64,000 bases of DNA. Origin: JAVVEG01 sp041751425. Its GTDB lineage: Bacteria; Pseudomonadota; Gammaproteobacteria; Pseudomonadales; Pseudohongiellaceae. The stretch covers positions 124,001-188,000 of the forward strand of contig JBGSXL010000029.1 of NCBI GenBank assembly GCA_041751425.1, written 5' to 3'. The position numbers and the translations under genes were made by a program. Positions 17,248 to 25,593 of the stretch are shown piece by piece. The notes below the pieces were generated by a model. That model saw nothing but the letters and a program-made list of their open reading frames with translations, did not search any database and was not told the origin of the DNA. Numbering within the stretch: the stretch's first letter is position 1; every line of letters starts with the position of its first letter.

Positions 17248-17337
17248 CAAGTTTTGCGGTATACATCCAGAATCAGACCTACAATCCACACCTATAGCTG
17301 ACACTAATAAAAAGCATAAAGAGGGGCGAAAAACACA

Positions 17338-19221
17338 GTGAACATGAAGCAATCCACGGAACAAAAGCAACCTTTAATGGACACAATCGCCGACATAGAG
17401 GCCTTTGAAAAAAAGCCACTGCGCACGCGCTTTCCCTTCACCAACAGCTATGATCTGATTACGAACAGCGCCAAACGTTTTGGCGATGAACCAGCGTTAG
17501 AATTTCTGCTTACTGGCCAGCGTGACGAAACGCCACAAACCATAAGTTTCAGACAACTTGCAGCAGATGTTACACGCACTGCGAATCTGTTGCATAGCCT
17601 TGGTGTTTCCGAAAAAGATGCTGTCTCTGTGTTACTGCCAATTCTGCCACAGAGTCATCCGATCATTTGGGGAGCGCAAGCCTGTGGCATCGTCAATCCG
17701 ATTAATCCGATGTTGGAGGCAGACCATATTGCTGAGATCGTTATTGCGGCAGAGGCCAAAGTTATCGTGTGCCTGGCTCCTTCCGCACATAGTGATCTGT
17801 GGCGAAAGTTGCAGGAAGTTCTGCAACGTACTCCTTTGGTTCATACCGTGATCGCCGTTCGCCATCCAGGTCTGACTAATAACGACGAGTTGCTTGTCTC
17901 CAAAACTTCCGTAAAAGTATTGGATTTCAATATCGCCATTACTCAACAGCCAGATTCGCAGCTACTGCATAAACGCCAGCTGCAAGCTGATCAATTCGCT
18001 GCTTTTTTCCATACTGGTGGCACTACCGGCAAACCAAAAATTGCGCAACTCACTCATGGCAACATGGCGTTTCTGGGGCAATTGATGCAGATTTATACTG
18101 CCCATCTGGAACGCCATACAGTAATGTGCGGTCTTCCTTTGTTTCATATCTACGGCGTTGTTATTCAGGGCATTGCCGCATTCAGTGTCGGCTACCGTGT
18201 TGTATTGATGACACCCGCAGGCTTCCGCAATGTCGAGGCAATGAAAAACTTTTGGCACCTGATTGCACGTTATCGCATAAAAAGTTTTTCTACAGTGCCT
18301 ACGGTATTGACCGTGCTGGCACAGATTCCCGTGGGAGATGCTGACATCAGCAGCCTGACCAATATCAATTCAGGCGCAGCACCTTTGTCACCAAGCTTCG
18401 AGCAGGGTTTCGAGAAAAAATACAATCTGGATATTTCCAATGGCTATGGCATGACTGAAACCACAGCGCTGATATCACGCGCACCTGAAAACCAACCTGT
18501 TGGCAGCGTTGGAATGCGCCTGCCCTATTCACATATTCGCGTTGTGCATCTAGACGGATCACTCGTGACCAAAAATTGCTCGACAAATGAGGGTGGAGTA
18601 ATTCTGGTAAAAGGGCCACAGGTGTTTCAGGGTTACAAGGCCGAAAGCGACAATGCAACAGCCTGGATAGAGGATGGATGGTTTAATACTGGCGATCTTG
18701 GTTATCTCGACTCCGATGGTTTCCTGTACCTGTCTGGCCGCGCCAAGGACTTGATTATTCGCAGCGGGCACAACATAGATCCCGAATTGATTGAGGAGCC
18801 ATTGCTCACACATACCGATGTTGCCAGCGCCATAGCAATTGGTTTACCTGACCCGTATGCGGGGGAATTACCTATGGCCTATGTGGTACTCAAACCCGGC
18901 AGCAACTGTAACGCAGAAGATCTGTTGGCGTATTCTCAGCAGCATATTTCCGAGCGCGCCGCAATACCCAAGCGCATCGAGATTATTGACGCGATGCCAT
19001 TGACTGCGGTGGGCAAGATTTTCCGACCTGTTTTAAGACAACGCATTACTGAAACTGTACTCAAGGAACATTTGCTTGCAGAGGGAATTGATGCCGAAGT
19101 CAGCACACAAATTGACAAACAAAAAGGCATGATAGCTCGTATAAAACTGGGCATTCCTAATTTGCAGCCGAAAGCAGAGGAATTGCTTGCGCCATATAAT
19201 GTCGTGGCAGAATTCAGTTAG
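17338..19221 (+). CDS. Acyl-CoA synthetase (AMP-dependent, fatty acid CoA ligase type)
   Basis: A 627-residue ANL-superfamily ligase that should activate a carboxylic acid to its CoA thioester through an acyl-adenylate. Motifs are FFHTGGTTGKPKIAQLTHGN (P-loop), NGYGMTETT, GWFNTGDLGYLDSDGFLYLSGRAKDLIIRSGHNIDP and the catalytic lysine region TAVGKIFRPVLR. The start is GTG at 17338 with AGGGG upstream; an ATG six bases later is possible. It carries a longer N-terminus than short-chain ligases, and the substrate is unknown. Its 3' end overlaps the convergent TPR lipoprotein gene by 8 bases. Confidence 0.92.
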   Translation: MNMKQSTEQKQPLMDTIADIEAFEKKPLRTRFPFTNSYDLITNSAKRFGDEPALEFLLTGQRDETPQTISFRQLAADVTRTANLLHSLGVSEKDAVSVLLPILPQSHPIIWGAQACGIVNPINPMLEADHIAEIVIAAEAKVIVCLAPSAHSDLWRKLQEVLQRTPLVHTVIAVRHPGLTNNDELLVSKTSVKVLDFNIAITQQPDSQLLHKRQLQADQFAAFFHTGGTTGKPKIAQLTHGNMAFLGQLMQIYTAHLERHTVMCGLPLFHIYGVVIQGIAAFSVGYRVVLMTPAGFRNVEAMKNFWHLIARYRIKSFSTVPTVLTVLAQIPVGDADISSLTNINSGAAPLSPSFEQGFEKKYNLDISNGYGMTETTALISRAPENQPVGSVGMRLPYSHIRVVHLDGSLVTKNCSTNEGGVILVKGPQVFQGYKAESDNATAWIEDGWFNTGDLGYLDSDGFLYLSGRAKDLIIRSGHNIDPELIEEPLLTHTDVASAIAIGLPDPYAGELPMAYVVLKPGSNCNAEDLLAYSQQHISERAAIPKRIEIIDAMPLTAVGKIFRPVLRQRITETVLKEHLLAEGIDAEVSTQIDKQKGMIARIKLGIPNLQPKAEELLAPYNVVAEFS

Positions 19222-20407
19222 TTTGAATGGTAAACCCTGAACTCGAGCGTCGGAAAATGCTGTTGCTGGTGTCAATTACGCGCAATTTCTCATTTGAAGG
19301 CTGATAAATTACATCAGCCTGTTGCTCCATGTAAACTGCCATCGCCAGCATTTCCTGCGCCTGATTCTCCATACCCATCTGGCGATAAGTCAGTCCCATC
19401 GCCAAATAGAAATCCGGTTCTGCATCCTTGCGTCTTATGGCATTGCGATAATGCCTTCTTGCCTGATCGAAACTGCCTTCGCTGTAAGCAACATTGCCAA
19501 GCAGGAAATGATAGTACGGGTTTCTATTATTAAAACGTTGAATCGCCTTCGTGTAGATCTCTGCTTTTTCCGTATCGCCATGATTGAAGTAAAACTTAGC
19601 CAGGTTATTGATTGCCGTAGCGTTGGAATTATCGATATCGAAGGAGCGTTGATAACTGTATTCCGCCAGCTCCTTTTTACCCAGTCGGTTGAACGTGGCT
19701 CCCAGGTTATTCCAGGCGATAGCCAGCTGTGGATTGATCCATAGCGCATTTTGAAAATAGACAACCGCTTCGTCATAACTTTGTTGAATCAGTTTTTCAA
19801 CACCAAGATTATTGAAATACAATGCGCGGGCAGCAGCGTCACTGATAACTGCGGCAGTCAGCTGCTGCAGGCTGAGTTCCGGAGTAAAATCCACCACATA
19901 CCGGGTATTCTGTGTCAACCGCCCGGTGGCATTGATATGCTCACTGATAACCAGCAACTCACCTCTGCGATCCCAGCGCGGTCTTATCTGCACGGTATGA
20001 TAATTCGCATCGATGCCCACATGTCTCGCCATGGCAACATAGAGATTGACCAGAGACAGGCAGTTTGCCTCGCGCGTCCTGAAAGTGTCTATCGCGGAGT
20101 AGTTTGCTGAATCGCGATACTGAATATTCAAGTGTTCTTCATTGAACAGCAACTCGCGCAGTTTCTCCACCTTTGTCTGATTGCGCGCCTGTGGATCTAT
20201 GTGCATCGTCAGGTAATCTATCATTTCCTGATCCAGCGCCAGCAAATCGATTTCTGGAAAGCTGTCGGTCGTTTGATTGATGATGCTTTGCTCTATGGAT
20301 TCATCGCGATCAAAATCGGGTTCCACATAGATTACTGAACAGGCACTGACCGTTAGGCTCAGCACCAGCAACAATAATACTTTTTGTAAAACCGTTTTTA
20401 GTAACAC
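19214..20407 (-). CDS. Lipoprotein with transglutaminase-like and TPR domains
   Basis: A 397-residue protein starting at GTG 20407 (GGAG six bases ahead). A lipoprotein signal peptide ends LSLTVSAC (lipobox VSAC). Residues about 75-190 form a transglutaminase-like cysteine-protease core: TREANCLSLVNLYVAMARHVG (Cys), ISEHINA (His) and YVVDFTPE (Asp), a complete triad. From about residue 190 there are five or so tetratricopeptide repeats (YFNNLGVEKLIQQSYDEAVVYFQNALWINPQ and so on). It is probably periplasmic and membrane-attached. The downstream end meets the acyl-CoA synthetase gene; two other exported-protein genes lie upstream in the same direction. Substrate unknown. Confidence 0.85.
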   Translation of the reverse strand: MLLKTVLQKVLLLLVLSLTVSACSVIYVEPDFDRDESIEQSIINQTTDSFPEIDLLALDQEMIDYLTMHIDPQARNQTKVEKLRELLFNEEHLNIQYRDSANYSAIDTFRTREANCLSLVNLYVAMARHVGIDANYHTVQIRPRWDRRGELLVISEHINATGRLTQNTRYVVDFTPELSLQQLTAAVISDAAARALYFNNLGVEKLIQQSYDEAVVYFQNALWINPQLAIAWNNLGATFNRLGKKELAEYSYQRSFDIDNSNATAINNLAKFYFNHGDTEKAEIYTKAIQRFNNRNPYYHFLLGNVAYSEGSFDQARRHYRNAIRRKDAEPDFYLAMGLTYRQMGMENQAQEMLAMAVYMEQQADVIYQPSNEKLRVIDTSNSIFRRSSSGFTIQTN

Positions 20408-20512
20408 CTTTCACTCCGCTCAATCTGAACTTTTCTTTAGAAACTGAACTATTCTTTAAAATCTATCCTTTAAACTAAAATCCGGATCTTTCATTGAAAT
20501 TCAAACTCGGCA

Positions 20513-21994
20513 CTAAAATCTGGACGGGGTTTCTCTGCCCCGCTTGTCGATTTTCATCAATTGATAACGACCGATGCTGAAATCCAGTTCCTGCTCATTC
20601 ACCAAGCGAAACAACGCTACCCAGGCGGCTAAATTTGCCGCAACGTTGATCGCCGCTCCCAAGCCATCGTAATCTGAATTGGCACGCAATCGCGCGGCAT
20701 CCGTACCCCAATCATCGTAATAAAACGTTTCACCAGTACTCTGATCAAAGCGGTATTTGATTGCTGCCCGGGTTTGCGCAATCTGGCGTCTGTCCGCGCG
20801 CAGATAACGAACTTCCAGTTCTGTTTTGAAAACAGCATTCTGCTCCTTATGTGCGATCACCGAGACTGTATTGTCGATGATGATACTCTTGTCGGCCGGC
20901 AGGTAGTCTATAAACTCAAATGGTTTCACATCCGCTTCCACCATGGCGTAGCCTGCATCTGTGTCGCGCAATGCCGCAGACAGTTTGACACGCCCTCTTT
21001 CATCAATATCCACTACAGCATCGGAAGCAATTCGCATGGAGCGCATAGCGAAATCGAAGCTCGCTTTCAGATTTGCCAACGACTCTTCAGGGAACAGCCA
21101 GGTAGTACCGTCTGTGGCCAGCAAGCGCAGGCGCTGACCGTCAAACTCCAGCCTGTTCGCATCAATGGTCAAGACCGCAGTTTCACCAAAAGCTATTCCT
21201 CCGGGCACGATGATTTCCGGAATGGTAGATGCTTCAAACTCATCGCCCAGACTGCTTTTCCTGAATATTTCCGGTTCCGATGCCAGCAAGCGGCGCTCCT
21301 CTCTGTCCGGGCGTCCGAGCACTGAATTACTATCGCCCCGGGTAGGCTCTCCCAAATAAAGAAATTCTGGCAGTGCTATTTCCAGATCACGAGCGGCGTC
21401 GGAGTCAACAACCCAACGGTAAGCGGCTGTTGCATAAAAACTGCCGGGGAATTGAGTATGAATGGCGGATGGGAGTGGTTGTGCAAAAAAAACACCACCA
21501 TTAGCACGAAGTTGTGCAGCCAGATTTACTACAACCAACGCATCATCCTTAGCAAAACTGATTACGACTCTTTGCGCTTGCAGGTCAGAGCCGGACCATT
21601 GATCCCAAAATGCTTCTGCGGTCAGTTCATCGGTATTAATATCGCCATCGGAGCCCGTTGCATCGTTTGCGTGCCCCGATTGAAGACCCATCCAGAACAA
21701 CGCACCAATTTCGCCATTTGCTACAGCATCCTCCCACATCGTCAACTCTGCGGCATCAGCCTGCCTGCCGCCCGGTATATCCGCCAGCGCGCCTAAACGT
21801 GGTCGCGTCAATTGTGATCTAGCGACATCCGGAGCATTCAGATTGTCTTGTACATCCATGCCCACAGCTTCAGCCATGGGTTGGATCGCTTTCAGTAACG
21901 TATAAGCATGAGCTTCCACATCTGATGTCTGAGCCAGACTTACACTGCCAGCAAGGCTGACTATCAGAATGAGTAAGCGCAGAAGCATGGTCAT
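20513..21994 (-). CDS. Exported protein of unknown function with a TIR-like stretch
   Basis: About 493 residues. Several in-frame ATGs exist; the one at 21994 (MTMLLRLLILIVSLAGSVSLAQ) puts a signal peptide at the N-terminus. The ATG at 22024 would overlap the preceding gene by 23 bases. No family is recognised. Residues about 140-215 (QRVVISFAKDDALVVVNLAAQLRANGGVFFAQ, later DSDAARDLEIALPEFLYLGE) look like a TIR or flavodoxin-like alpha/beta unit. The C-terminal half reads as beta strands (DGQRLRLLATDGTTWLFPEES). The gene sits between two TPR-protein genes and is probably co-expressed with the TPR protein upstream. Confidence 0.65.
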   Translation of the reverse strand: MTMLLRLLILIVSLAGSVSLAQTSDVEAHAYTLLKAIQPMAEAVGMDVQDNLNAPDVARSQLTRPRLGALADIPGGRQADAAELTMWEDAVANGEIGALFWMGLQSGHANDATGSDGDINTDELTAEAFWDQWSGSDLQAQRVVISFAKDDALVVVNLAAQLRANGGVFFAQPLPSAIHTQFPGSFYATAAYRWVVDSDAARDLEIALPEFLYLGEPTRGDSNSVLGRPDREERRLLASEPEIFRKSSLGDEFEASTIPEIIVPGGIAFGETAVLTIDANRLEFDGQRLRLLATDGTTWLFPEESLANLKASFDFAMRSMRIASDAVVDIDERGRVKLSAALRDTDAGYAMVEADVKPFEFIDYLPADKSIIIDNTVSVIAHKEQNAVFKTELEVRYLRADRRQIAQTRAAIKYRFDQSTGETFYYDDWGTDAARLRANSDYDGLGAAINVAANLAAWVALFRLVNEQELDFSIGRYQLMKIDKRGRETPSRF

Positions 21995-22001
21995 TTGAAC
22001 T

Positions 22002-23531
22002 TTATTGCGCACTGCAGGCATCATATTCTCTGCCTCGTCGTTTCGCGTTGAGTTTGTTGCTCAATTGAGTTATCCAGTAAGGCTCACCCCACAAGTGTAT
22101 TGGCCTGGCCAGTTTGTCGATCAACGCCTGCGCTTCGTCAAAATTCTCCGCGGCTATGGCGTAATTCACTGCCTGCTCTGCGACAAAGGTGTCGGCTGGC
22201 AGCAACGCTAACCCGCGTTGCTGAAACGACAATCCCGCACGCCAGTCCTGCTCGGGGAACAGATAAACCTGCGCTACAGATAAGTTTGCCTCTGCATCAT
22301 CAGGGGCTAACGCCAGCGCACGTTCGAAATAAGCAAGCATCGCACTTGTCATTACGCTGCGTTGCTCATCCGTAAAATCCACATCGCAACGTAACAACTC
22401 TGCTTCAATATACTGACCATAGTCCAGTTGCAGGCTCGGATTATCCGGCTCCAGATCAATGGCGCGTTGGTAACGTAGCGGGAGCTCTACCGCAATTTCC
22501 TGCATGCGAAATGCATCCGCCAACCCTGAGTGCGCTCTGCCTATTGAGTTGTCATTGGCAACGACATAGGCGAATAGCTGTTCTGCAGTAGCAAACTGGC
22601 CCGCATGCAGCGCCAGTTCAGCCAATGTCAATGCCAGACTGGGCCCAGCCACTGCTGCTAGCTCAATCGACTGATTTGTGATTGCTATTTTTGAACCTGC
22701 AAAAATGGGTTGTGGTTTTTCCATTGGCAGATAACGTTCATACTCACGATCCAACCGTGACACACTCACGGAGAAACCTCTATCAAATGCATAACGTGCA
22801 GTGCGCCCTTCGTGCAGAAGCTGCAAATAGGCATTCAGTTGTTCACGGTAATCTATGAAGTCCGGATGTTCTCCGGCATGCAGCAGGAAGTGAAACAAAA
22901 GCGCAGATTTTTCGTTGGCCAATTGCACCAGCAACGGCGAGGCCAGTGAGTCTTCATCATAAAGAAGTTCGGCTAGTGGCATGGCTGTGCTGGTGCGGGA
23001 GCCGACGTTGTACTTGTTTTCATCAAATTGAGTGACACTTGCCACGTTGTCAGTGAAGTGCAGTCGACCCATGTAATCCGCCAGCCCTTCTTCATACCAA
23101 CGTGGAATCGTTGATGGTAGAAAATTATTGATCAGAAAGTGACTGTATTGGTGTCTGGCTAACTTTAGAGATTCCGGGTCACCCAGCGCAACCAGGAAAT
23201 TGCCGCGCGGCGACGGATGGAAACCAGCCGGCTGATCTCCCCAGTTGAACTGTGCCAGTTCAGCTGGCGAGTTGAAAATATAAATATGAAGAGGCACTGG
23301 GGGGGTAGTCTGGGCGGCAGTCTGCGGGAGGAAATAACCTGCCAATTGCCGCCAGGTCGCAAAGTCATAAGCAATCTGCTGAGTATCACCAGCAGGCAAC
23401 TGGCTAAGCAACGTGAAATAAGGAGTTTCAGCCTTGAGCCAGGTGGAGTCGAGCACCGCGATCTGCGCGCTGCTGGTTTGCGTCAATACAAGACTAAAAA
23501 AAACAATATACAGCAAGGAGGATCGAGCCAT
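22002..23531 (-). CDS. Exported TPR protein with degenerate metallopeptidase motif
   Basis: A 509-residue protein. The ATG at 23531 gives a signal peptide MARSSLLYIVFFSLVLTQTSSAQ. Residues about 30-240 resemble the DUF1570/gluzincin-like peptidase type: WLKAETPYFTLLS, then RHQYSHFLINN (HxxxH) and PRWYEEGLADYMG, which supplies the third acidic ligand. The usual catalytic Glu of HExxH is Gln here (codon CAA). The C-terminal half is TPR-like (SLALTLAELALHAGQFATAEQLFAYVV; ALAPDDAEANLSVAQVYLFP). It is the first gene of the three-gene exported cluster. It may be a pseudo-peptidase or scaffold. Confidence 0.75.
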   Translation of the reverse strand: MARSSLLYIVFFSLVLTQTSSAQIAVLDSTWLKAETPYFTLLSQLPAGDTQQIAYDFATWRQLAGYFLPQTAAQTTPPVPLHIYIFNSPAELAQFNWGDQPAGFHPSPRGNFLVALGDPESLKLARHQYSHFLINNFLPSTIPRWYEEGLADYMGRLHFTDNVASVTQFDENKYNVGSRTSTAMPLAELLYDEDSLASPLLVQLANEKSALLFHFLLHAGEHPDFIDYREQLNAYLQLLHEGRTARYAFDRGFSVSVSRLDREYERYLPMEKPQPIFAGSKIAITNQSIELAAVAGPSLALTLAELALHAGQFATAEQLFAYVVANDNSIGRAHSGLADAFRMQEIAVELPLRYQRAIDLEPDNPSLQLDYGQYIEAELLRCDVDFTDEQRSVMTSAMLAYFERALALAPDDAEANLSVAQVYLFPEQDWRAGLSFQQRGLALLPADTFVAEQAVNYAIAAENFDEAQALIDKLARPIHLWGEPYWITQLSNKLNAKRRGREYDACSAQ

Positions 23532-23618
23532 ACTTTTGCCCTGCAACCGCGAGTGTGATCATTCCTGAATGATGACCAGATTACCCCCGGTAGCAAAACG
23601 GTTCAAGTCTGGTTGCTC

Positions 23619-25277
23619 CTACATATTCGGGTAATTGGGCCCACCGCCGCCTTCTGGTACCACCCATTGAATGTTTTGCGCAGGATCCTTGATGTCGCAG
23701 GTTTTGCAATGCACACAGTTTTGTCCGTTAATCTGAAAGCGCTTACTGCCGTCAGTTTCCTCGACCACTTCATACACGCCCGCCGGACAGTAGCGCTGCG
23801 CGGGCTCATCATACAACGGCAGGTTCTTACTGATAGGTATGGAGGCATCTTTCAAGGTCAGATGGCAAGGTTGGTCTTCAACGTGATTGGTATTCGACAG
23901 GAAAACCGAAGACAGTTTGTCGAAACTGATCTTCCCATCAGGTTTCGGGTACTTGATTACAGGGCTATCCGAGGCCAGTCTTAGTTGGCTGTGATCTGTG
24001 GACTTGTCCCGAAAGGTGAGCGGAAATTTGCCCATGAAAATATTTTGTTCGATGAAACTCAGGCCACTGCCAATCCAGAAACCAAATTTATGGAATCCAG
24101 CACTGAAATTTCTGGTTTTATGTAACTCCGCATACAGACTGGAATCTTTAACGCGCTGCGCGTAATCCGTCAGCTCAGGAGCTTGCGACTCAGCGCTCAG
24201 CGCAGCAAACAGAGATTCTGCAGCCAGCATGCCGGATTTCATGGCTGTATGGCTGCCCTTGATCTTGGCTGCATTCAGCGTGCCCGCATCGCACCCAATC
24301 AGCAAGCCACCCGGGAATGTCATTTTGGGTAACGAATTGAGCCCACCCTTGTTCAATGCGCGGGCGCCGTAACTCAGGCGCTTGCCGCCTTCAAGGTACT
24401 GTTTAATAACGGGGTGCTGCTTGTATTTCTGAAACTCATCATAGGGGCTGATATGTGGGTTTTTATAGCCCAGATCGACAATAAGGCCGACATAAACCTG
24501 ATTGTTATCGGCATGATAGAGGAAGCCGCCGCTGGAGCCGGCGTAACTGGCGCCGATCATTGGATATCCGGCAGTATGCACAACTAATCCCGGCTTATGC
24601 ATTGCGGCTGGAATTTCCCAGATCTCTTTCAAGCCGATACCATAGTGCTGAGGGTCAGAATCCTTGTCCAACTGGAAACGAGCGATCAACTCCTTACCCA
24701 GATGACCGCGGCACCCTTCCGCAAATATCGTATATTTTGCATGAAACTCGAACCCGGGTTCAAAGCTGTCTTTCTTTTCACCATGAGCATCCACGCCCAT
24801 GTCCCCAGTGGTTACACCTTTCACCCGACCGTCATCGTGATAGAGAATTTCTGCTGCCGCAAATCCCGGAAACACCTCCGCACCAAGCTCCATGGCCTGC
24901 TCACTAAGCCAGCGACACAGATTGCCCAGTGAGGCGATATAGTTACCATCATTGTGCATGGGCTTGGGCACTAATAGATCTGGAAACCGCAGCGATTTCT
25001 CCGCGCTTGCAAGGTAGTAGACATCGTCGCCGCTTACTGGCGTATGCAATGGTGCACCACGTTCCTTCCAATCGGGGAATAACTCATTCAGCGCTGAAGG
25101 CTCAAAAACAGCGCCAGACAAAATATGCGCACCCACCTCAGAGCCTTTTTCCAGCACGCAAACTGAAATTTCGGACCCTTTTTCCTTGGCCATTTGCAAA
25201 AGTCGACAGGCGGTAGCTAAACCTGAGGGTCCAGCACCTACGATAACTACATCAACTTCCATTGATTCGCGTTGCAT
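23619..25277 (-). CDS. Electron transfer flavoprotein-ubiquinone oxidoreductase
   Basis: A 552-residue inner-membrane-associated enzyme that passes electrons from reduced ETF (acyl-CoA dehydrogenases) to ubiquinone. The ATG at 25277 has GGAGG upstream. The FAD motif VDVVIVGAGPSGLATACRLL is at the N-terminus, followed by AHILSGAVFEPSALNELFPDWKERGAPL and GCDAGTLNAAKIKGSHTAMKSGMLAAE. At the C-terminus is a 4Fe-4S ferredoxin-like domain with CPAGVYE and NCVHCKTCDIKDPAQNIQWVVPEGGGGPNYPNM. It is functionally linked to the acyl-CoA dehydrogenase at 38.4 kb; etfAB is not in this window. Confidence 0.96.
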   Translation of the reverse strand: MQRESMEVDVVIVGAGPSGLATACRLLQMAKEKGSEISVCVLEKGSEVGAHILSGAVFEPSALNELFPDWKERGAPLHTPVSGDDVYYLASAEKSLRFPDLLVPKPMHNDGNYIASLGNLCRWLSEQAMELGAEVFPGFAAAEILYHDDGRVKGVTTGDMGVDAHGEKKDSFEPGFEFHAKYTIFAEGCRGHLGKELIARFQLDKDSDPQHYGIGLKEIWEIPAAMHKPGLVVHTAGYPMIGASYAGSSGGFLYHADNNQVYVGLIVDLGYKNPHISPYDEFQKYKQHPVIKQYLEGGKRLSYGARALNKGGLNSLPKMTFPGGLLIGCDAGTLNAAKIKGSHTAMKSGMLAAESLFAALSAESQAPELTDYAQRVKDSSLYAELHKTRNFSAGFHKFGFWIGSGLSFIEQNIFMGKFPLTFRDKSTDHSQLRLASDSPVIKYPKPDGKISFDKLSSVFLSNTNHVEDQPCHLTLKDASIPISKNLPLYDEPAQRYCPAGVYEVVEETDGSKRFQINGQNCVHCKTCDIKDPAQNIQWVVPEGGGGPNYPNM

Positions 25278-25593
25278 GATCGTTGTTTTCCTCCGGAGGC
25301 GGACTCGTTCAGCAGCTGGCACTGCTTGATAGGGCCGGTATTATCCTTAATTCACCCGCAAAGCGCAAAGTCCCTGCCAATAGGGTCCGCTAACCCGCTC
25401 GAAACCTGTTTATTGCCACAATTAAAACACTATTATTTGCTTTACTTACAATTTGTTACAACACGAGATGAAAGTTTCACGTTATAATCTCCCTCACATT
25501 CGCGTCATGGGCGCCAAACGGACTTTGATTGAAACGCATTGCTTTAGCGATGCGTTTTTTTTGATTCAAAGAGAGCTACTTTCCGGAGTAACA
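25278..25593 (+). promoter_or_regulatory. Intergenic leader of the TonB receptor gene
   Basis: This 316-base gap between the divergent ETF-QO and receptor genes holds an AT-rich upstream part, a perfect TATAAT (25483-25488) without a convincing -35, an intrinsic terminator at 25533-25562, and the CGGAG ribosome-binding site at 25584-25588. A transcript from that -10 would start near 25495 and be about 70 bases if terminated. Confidence 0.5.
25533..25562 (+). terminator. Intrinsic terminator inside the TonB receptor leader
   Basis: A 10-bp stem AACGCATTGC / GCGATGCGTT (one G-U) with a TTTA loop, followed by eight T. It lies 32 bases before the receptor start codon and downstream of a TATAAT. 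It is therefore either a leader attenuator or the 3' end of a small RNA. Confidence 0.85.
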
